The position numbers were made by a program, and so were the translations under genes. A DNA stretch of 64,000 bases from Dactylorhiza incarnata. Its lineage: Eukaryota; Streptophyta; Magnoliopsida; Asparagales; Orchidaceae. Location: contig JAWHQI010000504.1 in assembly GCA_033032865.1 (NCBI GenBank), positions 930,001-994,000 of the forward strand. The letters are read 5' to 3'. Position 1 is the first letter of the stretch. The number at the start of each line of letters is the position of its first letter. Below, one piece after another: positions 46,222-56,200 of this stretch. Below the pieces are notes generated by a model. The model searched no databases. It had not been told where the DNA came from and worked only from the letters and a program-made list of their open reading frames with translations.

Positions 46222-46618
46222 GATGATCCTTCTGAGGAAAGCAATGTCGGTATAGCCCCCGCGGCATAACCACACCTGCCCAACTGATCATCTTAGTATG
46301 TGACTATCGAATACTCCAAGGTACTCTCAAGCGATGTCTAAGCGGGACCCACAACTGAGTTGATCTCTCTGAGGAACAATGTTCGCCGCCTAGGCCCACC
46401 TGCCCAATTGATCAACTCGTCTTGTAGCCCTAGGCAAGAGAGCAGTCGAGTCGCTTACAGCCCTTATGACCACTTGAGGAAAGCAATGTTCGCCGCCTAG
46501 GCCCACCTGCCCACTTGGTCATCTGGGTCTGTACTTGTTTCTCTTTATTTCTACAGCTCTTATGACCACTTGAGGAAAGCAATGTTCGCCGCCTAGGCCC
46601 ACCTGCCCACTTGGTCAT
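46222..46618. repeat. array of four hairpin units, copy C
   Basis: Arms: GATGATC 46222-46228 with GATCATC 46286-46292 (57-base loop); GAGTTGATC 46357-46365 with GATCAACTC 46410-46418 (44-base loop); ATGACCA 46466-46472 with TGGTCAT 46516-46522; ATGACCA 46562-46568 with TGGTCAT 46612-46618 (43-base loops). All arms pair perfectly in this youngest copy. A small ATGGTC/GACCAT hairpin follows at about 46669-46686. Confidence 0.83.
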
Positions 46619-46725
46619 CTGAGTCTGTAATCATCTTTATTGCATTACCAGGGATTATCTCGTCCCATATGGTCATTATAGACCATTTGGAGGAAAAAGC
46701 AGGATTTCTATGTGCAGCATAAACC

Positions 46726-47045
46726 GGACGACTTAATACTCAAACCGGGCGGTTTGAAATAAGCAGGTACCAGGGCTTTCAGACGGTCTGGTTATTAAAC
46801 CTGGCGGTCTGGTTATTAAACCAGGCGGTCTAAAAATAGCAGGTTCCAAAGATGTCATGCGTTTCGGTTTTTAGACCGGGCGGTTTGAAATAAGCAGGTA
46901 CCAAGGCTTCCAGGCGGTCTGGTTATTAATCCTGGCGGCCTGGTTATTAAACCTGGCGGTCTGGTTATTAAACCAGGCGGTCTAAAATTAGCAGGTTCCA
47001 AAGATATCATGCGGTTCGGTTTTTAGACCGGACGGTTTGAAGTGA
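46726..47045. repeat. minisatellite with AAACCGGGCGGTTTG / GGCGGTCTGGTTATTAAACC motifs, copy C
   Basis: Irregular tandem units related to the GGTTTGAAATAAGCAGGTACC repeats of copies A and B. Here an additional short subrepeat (GGTTATTAAACC with GGCGGTCT) is multiplied. Non-coding. Confidence 0.7.
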
Positions 47046-47193
47046 GCAGGGTATCATTAAGGTATCAAGGTAAATATCAGGGAAGCAAGCATAATCATGA
47101 CCGGCCGACTTTATTATCCAGATTATGAATTTATCATCCTTATGGGTTTCCATTCAATCCGATCGGATAATCACAGGACCTTTTCAATCAGGC

Positions 47194-47449
47194 GGTTATG
47201 ATTCTCGTTGCAAGTATTAAACCTGCTAATCGCACGAATTCTATATACGGCTTGTCAGGTTATGATTCTCATTGCAAGTATTAAACCTGCTAATCGCACG
47301 AATTCTATATACAGCTCGTCAGGTTATGATTCTCGTTGCAAGTATTAAACCTGCTAATCGCACGAATTCTATATACAGCTCGTCAGGTTATGATTCTCAT
47401 TGCAAGTATTAAATCTGCTAATCGCACGAATTCTATATACAGCTCGTAC
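47194..47449. repeat. four tandem 64-bp repeats, copy C only
   Basis: Units start with GGTTATGATTCTC at 47194, 47258, 47322 and 47386. Each contains TGCAAGTATTAAACCTGC and CGCACGAATTCTATATAC. They are nearly identical, so this is a recent expansion. Non-coding. Confidence 0.9.
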
Positions 47450-48115
47450 GGCTTGTCAGTCAATGTTATATATAACTATCATATAGATTGATCGGATTAA
47501 ATGTTAATCGCACGGTCTATCAACTGATCTTCTTGAGACTGGATATTCTGCTTACGGTCGCACAGCTTGATTATTTCAAATTCCGGATCGGTTATCTGAT
47601 TGCATTCACGGAGGTGGAATTTACAGCAATGTTAGCTGCAAGTCGCCTGAGTTAAAACGCTGACCGCTCGGTCTGAAAATTGTTCTCATGACTTGTCCTT
47701 CTTTATCCTGGAAAGCAAGTATGCCGGGCCTAGTAGTAACCGCGCGGCTCAATTGTGTCCGGTCTCCGGGATGTCGTAATACATTCGTAATAAGTTAGCA
47801 TTTTCTCAGAATAAATCGGATAAATTCGATTCGGATTAAATGAAGCAAGCTATGCGAGTGGGTTTTTAGATACTTTACCGGAATCTTATGAAGATCGCTA
47901 TCCTAACCGGATAAAGTTGACATTAAGTCGCACGACTTGGTTAGATTTAACACAGAAAGAGATTGCAAACAATCGCAAGTAAGTCGCATAAGGTAGACAA
48001 ATAGACAGGTAAAAGCTTTTCATTTCATTATCAAAATATTGTTTACATCATGTTTTAAGCCGTCCGGCTAACAACATCAAGCCGACGGCTATTCAAAATA
48101 AAAGGCAAAATACAG
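47450..48115. other. non-coding spacer before antisense gene 2, copy C
   Basis: Shared in part with copies A and B, including one diverged 99-bp-type unit near 47625-47705. No gene supported. Confidence 0.45.
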
Positions 48116-49925
48116 CTACTGATCGTGCGACTTGAGTTTCTTAGACGCAGGAGCACTTGAATGTTCGCTGCCATCAATCGAAACGTCAGGAGAATAACCC
48201 TCGCTACCCGACGAGGATGAGCTGCTCAATTCGCCCGATTTGCGACCAGAATCTTCTTCAGAATCGCTGGATTCGGACTCCGAGCCACTCTCACCACTCT
48301 TAGCCGCTCCGGGTTCTTCGACCTCGTCATCTCCATCATCGCTCTCCTCCGAACTGGATCCGTCGGCTTTATTCTTTCCTTTGGCTTTCCGCCTGATCTT
48401 TTCTAACTTCTTTTGCAAAATCGGATAGGCATCCGAGAAGGTGAAATGCTCGAAACCGGGCGCGAACCCGTTGAGCTCTTGCAAGCGGTTAAAAGCATTA
48501 TCAATTCCCTCGGCGACATGAAGGAAGAGTTCCTGCTGATAGACCGGGTCGGTTTCATCATACTTAGCCTGCAAAAGAAAAGAGTAAGGTAAGACCGTGC
48601 GGTCTGAGAACATTGGTGTTGATGCTGGCCAGGTGATGACTCGCCGACTCGGCTTCCTTTAGCCACGCATTTTCTTTCTTCAGTTCAGCAATTTCCTTCT
48701 CTTGAAGAGCGTTTTCTTTAATCAACCTCTTAAGGGTCATCCCCATGAAGGCGTTGGTGATGAAGCCCTCGGCACTAACCCGCACGGCCTCCCTGGCGAG
48801 CTCATCCTCAGGAATTTTCCTCAACCACCTGAAGTTCCGTCGGCCGAACATAGCGATGCTGGCGGCCTCAGCATTCTGGCCCGACTTCTCGTTCGCCCAG
48901 TGGGGAAGCGCGGTAGAGATCTGGACACTATCGCTGTCTGGGTGCCAGGTCAAGACCGGGCGGCCTTTTAGATCCTTCACCTTGCTGAAGGAGCGAAGGG
49001 CGGCGATGTCGCCCGAGGAACCCGAATCCTCCCCATCAGACGGCAGCGGCTTGTTCCTGGCTTGCCTCTTTCTCTTCTCCGTCTGAGTCAAGACTAAACC
49101 GGCCGGGCTGATCGTCTTGTTAGCAGGAACAACGGCTTGGGCTATAAAAGGAGAAGAGTCAGCACGAGAGATCGAGCGGTTAACATTGAAGTTGGAAGCA
49201 AAGGGAAGCTTACTATCTTCAAGCCGAACGTTCTCTAGCTCGGCAAGTAGGGGGATATAGTAGCCTATGTTAAGCCGCTCATCCTTGAGAAGCTTGCAAA
49301 TTCCCTTCTCCACTTCGCTTATTGGGACTGGTTGAAAAGCCTCCTCAGGTCGCACTTGCGGATTCGGGTTCAACAGGCCAAGTCGGCCTTCGAAGATCAA
49401 GTACCTCTCCGGCCAGGCTGTGACTTTGTTCGCCAGATTGACCATCTTCAATCCGCGGCAGCCAAAGTAGAGGTGGCCTTTGAAGACATCCGATTCAGAG
49501 TCCGGAATGGCCCGCACTGAGAATATCTTCCTGAAGAGGTCCATAGAGAAGCGGACTCTCTCAGATCGCAGGTAAGAGATGAAGCTACATATCCCGGCCA
49601 TCGAGTTGGGAGAAATATGGCTGGGAACAACTCCATAATGGTCAAAGACCATGGCAAGTTAAATTGAAATCGGGAATTTAAATCCGCAATCGAAATGGTC
49701 GATTGGGATCGCGATTAGGTTTGGGCCAGACGAATTCATCCGCTCATCACGAAGCGGAAGCCGCGCGAGCAGCGGACTATCGGCCATGTGCTTCTCGACG
49801 AATTCGTCCAGCTCAGCCTTTGTCAAATGGCACTCCTCGAGGTCGGCAGAGTGAAAGGCCACAGCGGCTTCCGAGCGGGTAGCAGAGGTCTTCGCAGGTC
49901 GCTTCGACTGACGCTTTACTCCCAT
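48116..49925 (-). pseudogene. antisense gene 2, copy C (three exons), one nonsense codon
   Basis: Exons 49925-49214 (712 nt), 49141-48645 (497 nt), 48568-48116 (453 nt): 1662 nt, 553 residues plus stop. Intron 1 49142-49213 (GTAAGC...TTTTATAG, 72 bp) and intron 2 48569-48644 (76 bp). Intron 2 starts GCGAGT instead of GTAAGT as in copies A and B, a GC-AG intron. Exon 1 has the gypsy-type transposon-like region. Exon 2 has MFGRRNFRWLRKIPEDELA and a coiled coil (KENALQEKEIAELKKENAW). Exon 3 has an acidic SSEESDDGDDEVEE tail and KKLKSHDQ end. TAA at 49661-49659 replaces the Glu codon of SIELAMVF. Otherwise open. Biochemical role unknown. Confidence 0.8.
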
Positions 49926-49963
49926 CTTGAAATTTTGGTAAAAGGAATTTCGGAAGGGCGCTT

Positions 49964-49971
49964 CTTATAAG
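49964..49971 (-). promoter_or_regulatory. putative TATA box of antisense gene 2, copy C
   Basis: Minus-strand CTTATAAG, about 39 bp before the ATG at 49925, conserved in all three copies. Confidence 0.42.
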
Positions 49972-50288
49972 AACGGATGATCTGCATTTAGCAAAGGTCA
50001 AATCACGGCTAGACCGGTCAACCCGTGCGGGTACATCATCACAAAAGTCAAACACAAAGACCGTATAATTCAAACAAGCGAATTGAAGAATCATGAAAAC
50101 AAGCAGATCGGTTTATGTAAAATAACTCAGGCATCAATCAACACAGCAAGAAGGCAAAAAAGTAAATTCAAATATTTAAGCCGCACGGCCTGAATGGCAG
50201 ATCGAATATTATAGAGTCAGATTCAAGCAAATTGTCCAAGAGACCGAATAGAAATATTATTACAAAGTTCATATCTCAGAGCCACTCG
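49972..50288. other. spacer between antisense genes 1 and 2, copy C
   Basis: Homologous to the spacers in copies A and B. No gene supported. Confidence 0.4.
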
Positions 50289-52322
50289 TTATGGACGGGT
50301 ATCGCTCGGTTCATCCTCCCTGTGAAGCCGCACGACATGGTCGCCGATTTGAAGTACAGTTCCCTGCATTTGGTTCATATTATGATTAAGGCGGTTGATC
50401 ATGCTATGAATCCGCGCGGCATCTCTCTCTACTCGCGACGCGGGAATCACGTGAGTAGGCAAGGTCGCTGCGGACTCATGAACACTAACAACTGGGCGGG
50501 TCATCCCGGCTACAGGAAGAGACGAGCTCGTCCCTGCATCCGGGTTGCTTGACCCTTGCCGGCCTTCATCAACTACGTTAATAGGGCGCCGACTTCCGCC
50601 GGCTTCCTTTGCCAAATGAAGGTATTTGTCCCTATAATAGGCACAATCCTCTTCGAGCTTGCGGACTTCCTTCTTTCCATGATCAATCCGGGCGGTCAGC
50701 GCAGCCACTTGGTCTTGCTGCGCTTTTTCTTTCTCTCGACGCTCTCTCCGCTCGGCCTCCAGCGCTGCTCGGCTCTCCTTCCGTTCGGTTTCCAATTCAA
50801 CCCGAAGAGCAGCTTTCTCATCTTGGGCGACCTTCTCTCTCTCCTCCACAGCCCTCAGCTGCTTAGCAAGGGTTTCCAGATTCTTTTGAAGCCGGGACAT
50901 CTCGTCCTCCATCCGAGTATCCGGCCGAGAAGAACTCAGCAGGGGTGGATCAAGAGGGGGAAGATAGGTCACCAGTTCGCCCGGCTTTGGGATAGAGTCA
51001 CGGTCATCTGCAATAAGAGAAAATAGTCAAGGAACATTCAAGAGGAAACCGCTTTCATCAAATTTTCCTCGCTTACAAGCCGCGGCAGTTTGAATTGAAT
51101 TCAGGCGGACAGGTCGCCTTGTTAGCTCGGTATCGAACTTTCGGCGTTGTTCTCTCCACGATCTCTCACTTTGCCTCCGCTTATCAGCAGAAAGTTGAGC
51201 AGCGGAGGGAAAGAAGCTGGGCGACGGGTTCAACAACGAAGCGTGCGACTTGTTTCGAGGCCTCGGCATGAAAAAACGAACGGAGTGGTAGTCCGCTCCC
51301 CTTTTACCTTGCAGCAAAAGATTGGGTTGCGGCGGGGGCGGCCTGGCAAGTTGATCTCTTACTCGCTCCGCTTTCACCTGCATAAACCGCAGACCAACCG
51401 TCACGGTATCTTCAGGTACCGGTATGGTTCTTTCAGTCGCGACCTCAGGAAGGATGGCCTCCTTAAGGCTGGTCGCATCCTCAAACAGGGCGGATCCCTT
51501 CTCTCCTGACGGGTTGGCAGCCTACAGTTCGGAAGAAGTTCTCAGTTGTTCATCTTGCTTCTGAAAAGAATCATAATCCTTGAGGAGGTCGCTTACGGAA
51601 ATACTATGAGCATCAATTGGAACCTGGTCGTTCGGCTGGGGGGAAGGAGTAATCAAGCCTTCCGAAACTTCATTCTCGCGCGACTTGCCTTGCAGGATGT
51701 CTGCTCGCGGCCTCCCAGATGCTGCCTTATTCTTGGCCTTCAGCTTCTTCATCTTCTTGAGAAGTCTGTCCGCAGCGGACTCCTCCTTCTTTCTCTTTTT
51801 TGACTTCAGGACAGTTGGTTTGTCCGGACTGTCCTCGACGTTAATAATTGGAGCTTCCAGACCGGTCGGCTTGGTGGAGTCAACTGCCTCTCCCCCTTCA
51901 TCCCTAATTTTTAGATGAAAATCCCCAGACGGGGTGACCTCCAACTTGAAAGACTCATCCCCATCGCCTTTCTGGGAAGCAGCCTCCAAGTCTGTCTTAC
52001 CCGGCGGAGAAGGCGGGCAGTTTCCTTTGTCAGAGAAGGTCGGGGGGTCAGTTGGTGGCGGGTTCAGACGGCTCGCCTCATTTTCAGTCGACAGGACGAC
52101 TGTTTGCTAAGGAGGCAGTTCGGTCGGCTTGTTCTCCTCCTGTTTAGATGACAAGTCGATTGTCAACTCTGCAGGAAGGTCGGTCGGTTTACTCGTAGAA
52201 GCAATTGTTACGGTCTTATCAGGCCGCTTCGTCTTTTTCTTTTTCTTCTCTTTCGAGCGGTCTCTCTCGCGGTTCTTTCCGGACTTCTCAAGAACTTCGA
52301 GCTCAGCCATCAAGTTCACCAT
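50289..52322 (-). pseudogene. antisense gene 1, copy C (two exons), two nonsense codons
   Basis: Exon 1 52322-51077 (1246 nt), intron 51008-51076 (GTAAGC...TTATTGCAG, 69 bp), exon 2 51007-50289 (719 nt): 1965 nt, 654 residues plus stop, one frame. Stops TAG at 52109-52107 and 51524-51522; the second aligns with CAG (Gln) in copies A and B. Starts MVNLMAELEVLEK, with KEKKKKKTKR basic patch near residue 25, Pro/Ser-rich middle and QPNLLLQGKRG motif. Exon 2, fully open, has a coiled coil about residues 435-535 followed by a second helical-looking stretch (INRLNHNMNQMQGTVLQIGDHVVRLHRED). Exon 1 is 42 nt longer than in copies A and B. No known family recognised. Confidence 0.77.
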
Positions 52323-52419
52323 CTTTTTCGGGCTGTTCAACCCGAAAGTCCTAACCGCAATAGGCGAGTAGTGACTCGTGGTAACAATGGAGTTATGCCA
52401 GAATTGAAGCTTCTGGAAC

Positions 52420-52427
52420 ATTTATAA
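52420..52427 (-). promoter_or_regulatory. putative TATA box of antisense gene 1, copy C
   Basis: Minus-strand TTATAAAT about 98 bp before the ATG at 52322, matching copies A and B in position and neighbouring sequence. Confidence 0.52.
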
Positions 52428-52494
52428 CCAACAGGGTGAAGTCGGCGCGGTCTCCGGCTAGCACTGATATTTTCGAAATCTTCACGGAAATTTA

Positions 52495-52511
52495 AAAATA
52501 TGCGGGGATTA
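52495..52511 (+). other. polypurine-like tract before 3' LTR, copy C
   Basis: AAAATATGCGGGGATTA directly precedes the 3' LTR TG. The same sequence precedes the 3' LTR of copy A, and copy B has ATGCAGGGATTA. It occupies the position of the plus-strand primer, but the purine run itself is short. Confidence 0.45.
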
Positions 52512-53286
52512 TGTTTACCCGGGAAACCGCCTCCGAGAGGATTACTCGCAGACCGTGCGGTTTGCGGATCTAAGTCGCCCAGCTCAGGTTAAACAAGCTC
52601 CATCGGCACCAGCTAACACAGGCCGGGCGGTATGTAATAATTCAGGCCGCCTCCAAGAACCAGAGGTAATCCAAGCCCAAGTCCAACAGGGCAAGTCGCG
52701 GTCTCAAGTCGAAGGTCGCGCGGTTTATTCCATGCAGACAGGCCAAGGTCCAAAGTCAAAGAACAAGTCGCGGTCTCAAGACAGAGCCCGAGCGGGTAGC
52801 ATTGTCGCCTTGGCCGCATCACCTTTAGCTTCTGGTTAGGCAAGTCGGAAGGGCAAGCCGCCAAGCCGCGCGGCTTCTTTCTTTCCTTCTTTGTGTATCC
52901 CGTCACCGCCTGCCCGTTTCTCCTGTACCCGGGTAGGCGGTTATTTTATCCCTGCCCGCTCGGGCAGGCCCCCATGCCTATAAATATGGGGCGGCACTGT
53001 TCCCAAGGCACGCACACTCGAATCTAGGAGCTCGCTTGTTTGAGCTGCGGACTCGAGTTTCTCGTCTTGTGGACTGTCTGACCGGCCGGCTTCTCTTTTC
53101 CTGCACTTGTAACCCGCTGTAACCACTTCTTTCTAATCAAAGGAAAGCCCGTCGCAGGAGTGGCATTTGCCGCGGCGGGCGAAGTCTGGCCTTGACCGCT
53201 GCTAGCGGTCTCATTCTTCTACACAAAAAGTAACCGGCAACCCGCAGCCTCCGGTTTCCCTCGGAGGTGCGATCTCGGACTCAACA
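52512..53286 (+). repeat. 3' LTR of copy C (775 bp)
   Basis: Same length as the 5' LTR. By eye about 11 substitutions, including the TATA region (CTATAAATAT at 52978-52987 instead of CTATAAATAG). Most differences are transitions. Ends TCAACA, followed by satellite TGTTTGTCCGATTTTTGCGC. Confidence 0.95.
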
Positions 53287-56200
53287 TGTTTGTCCGATTT
53301 TTGCGCACAACACCTTTTTGGAATGAGCTCAGAGCCCTACATCCAATGGAGAACAATTTTTACTCATTCTAGTTTGTTTAGTGGTCAATATACAGCCGGG
53401 TTGGTAATAAAGTATTTAGCTCGAAAGGAGACCTAAACTTCAAACATTCGTAACTTTTGATCCGGTTGTCAGATTTTCACCCACACTACCTTTTCATAAT
53501 GAGATAGGAGCCCAAAATCCAATGGAGAATAATTTTAACCCATTCAAGCTTGTTTAGAGGTCGATATACAATGGGTTCTACTGGTAATGCGAGATTTAGC
53601 TCCAAATGACACATAAATTTCAAAATGAAAGAATTTTAGATGCGGTTTGTCTTGAAAGTGAGAGATTTAGCTCCAAATGACACTCAAAGTTTAAACAGCA
53701 ATAACTTTTGATCTGGTTGTCTGACTTTACCCCCACAACACCTTTTCGGAATGAGCTCGGAGCACTACATTCCTTGGAGCACAAGTTTTACCCATTCCAG
53801 TTCATTTAGTTGTCGATATATAGCCGGTTGCAGCGGTAATGCGAAATTTAGCTCCAAAGGACACCTTTTCAGAATGAGATAGGAGGCCTAAATCCAACGG
53901 AGAACAATTTTACACAATTCAAGCTCGTTTAGAGGTCGATATACAGTGGATTCTACTTATAATGGGAGATTTTGCCTCAAATGACGCATAAATTTCAAAA
54001 TGAAAGAATTTTCGATGCGGTTTGTAGCGAAAGTGAGAGATTTAGCTCTAAATGACACTTAAACTTTTAACAACAATAACTATTGATCCGATTGTCTGAT
54101 TTTACCCCACAACACCTTTTCAGAATGAACTCGGAGCACTACATTCATTGGAGCACAAGTTTTACCCAGTCTAGTTCATTTAGTTGTCGATATATAGCCG
54201 GTTGCAGCGGTAATGCGAATTTTAGCTCCAAAGGACATTTTCAGAATGAGATAGGAGCCCTAAATCCAATGGAGAACAATTTTAACCCATTCAAGCTCGT
54301 TTAGAGGTCGATATACATTGGGTTCTACTGGTAATGCGAGATTTAGATCCAAATGACACATAAATTTTAAAATGAAAGAATTTTGGATGCGGTTTGTAGC
54401 GATAGTGAGAGATTTAACTCCAAATGACACTTAAACTTTAAACAGCAATAACGTTTGATCCAGTTTTCTGATTTTACCCCACAACACCTTTTCAGAATGA
54501 ACTCGGAGCACTACATTCATTGGAGCACAAGTTTTACCCAGTCCAGTTCATTTAGTTGTCGATATATAGCCGGTTGCAGCGGTAATGCGAATTTTAGCTC
54601 CAAAGGACATTTTCAGAATGAGATAGGAGCCCTAAATCCAATGGAGAACAATTTTAACCCATTCAAGCTCGTTTAGAGGTCGATATACATTGGGTTCTAC
54701 TGGTAATGCGAGATTTAGATCCAAATGACACATAAATTTTAAAATGAAAGAATTTTGGATGCGGTTTGTAGCGATAGTGAGAGATTTAACTCCAAATGAC
54801 ACTTAAACTTTAAACAGCAATAACGTTTGATCCAGTTGTCTGATTTTACCCCACAACACCTTTTCGGAATGAGCTTGGAGCACTACATTCATTGGAGCAC
54901 ATGTTTTACCCATTCCAGTTCATTTAGTTGTCGATATATAGCCGGTTGCAGCGGTAATGCGAAATTTAGCTCCAAAGGACACCTTTTCAGAAGGAGATAG
55001 GAGCCCTAAATCCAATGGAGAACAATTTTAACCCATTCAAACTCGTTTAGATGTCAAAATACAGTGGGTTCTACTGGTAATGAGAGATTTTGCTCCAAAT
55101 GACACATAAATTTCAAAATGAAAGAATTTTAGATGCAGTTTGTAACGAAAGTGTGAGATTTAGCTCCAAATGACACTCAAACTTTAAACAGCAATAACTT
55201 TTGATTCGGTTGTCTGATTTTACCCCACAACACCTATTCGGAATGAGCTCGGAGCACTACATTCATTGGAGCACAAGATTTACCCATTCCAGTTCATTTA
55301 GTTGTCGATATATAGCCGGTTGCAGCTGTAATGCGAAATTTAGCTCCAAATTACACCTAAACTTCTAACACCATAACTTTTGATTTGTATGTTTGATTGT
55401 TGCCCACGACACCTTTACGGAATATGCTCTGAGGTATACATCTAATGGAGCACAATTTTAAACCATTCCAGCTCATTTTAGATCAATATACAACCAGTTG
55501 CAATGGTAATGAGGGATTTTGCTCCTCTTGACACATAAACTGTAACAGCCATAACTTTTGATCTGGTTGTCCGATTTTTCTGCACAACACCTTTTTGGAA
55601 TGAGCTCGGAGCCCTACATCCAATGGAGAACAATTTTTACCCATTCTAGTTTGTTTAGTGGTAAATATACAGCCTGGTTGGTAATAAGGTATTTAGCTCG
55701 AAAGGAGACCTAAACTTCAAACATCCGTCACTTTTGATCCGGTTGTCAGATTTTCACCCACACTACCTTTTCATAATGAGATAGGAGCCCTAAATCCAAT
55801 GGAGAACAATTTTAACCCATTCAGGCTTGTTTAAAGGTCGATATACAGTGGGTTCTACTGGTAATGCGAGATTTAGCTCCAAATGACACATAAATTTCAA
55901 AATGAAAGAATTTTATATGTGGTTTGTAGCGAAAGTGAGAGATTTAGCTCCAAATGACACTCAAACTTTAAACAGCAATAACTTTTGATCTGGTTATCTG
56001 ACTTTACCCCATAACACCTTTTCGGAATGAGCTCAGAGCACTACATTCCTTGGAGCACAAGCTTTACCCATTCCAGTTCATTTAGTTGTCGATATATAGC
56101 CGGTTGCAGCGGTAATGCGAAATTTAGCTACAAAGGACACCTTTTTAGAATGAGATAGGAGCCCTATATCCAATGGAGAACAATTTTACTCCATTCAAGC

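Larger units (their letters stand above)
39405..53286 (+). mobile_element. Tat-type Ty3/gypsy LTR retrotransposon, copy C (complete, youngest)
   Basis: 13,882 bp with two 775-bp LTRs, gag-pol in one frame with two stops, hairpin array, two minus-strand spliced genes and 3' LTR. The LTR pair shows about 11 substitutions and no length change by eye. The LTR is shorter than and clearly diverged from copies A and B, so it is a separate subfamily. The left flank ends ATAACTTTCTA and the right flank starts TGTTTGTCCG; no 5-bp duplication is seen, although both belong to the same satellite monomer. Confidence 0.95.

Noticed and set aside
46430..46618. Minus-strand frame repeating WAGGPRRRTLLSS
   Set aside because: It translates the hairpin array. 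The repeated peptide follows from the repeated loop sequence.
54083..54304. 73-codon plus-strand frames in satellite (also 54455-54676, 36389-36610)
   Set aside because: Same position in each long-short pair; satellite artefact.
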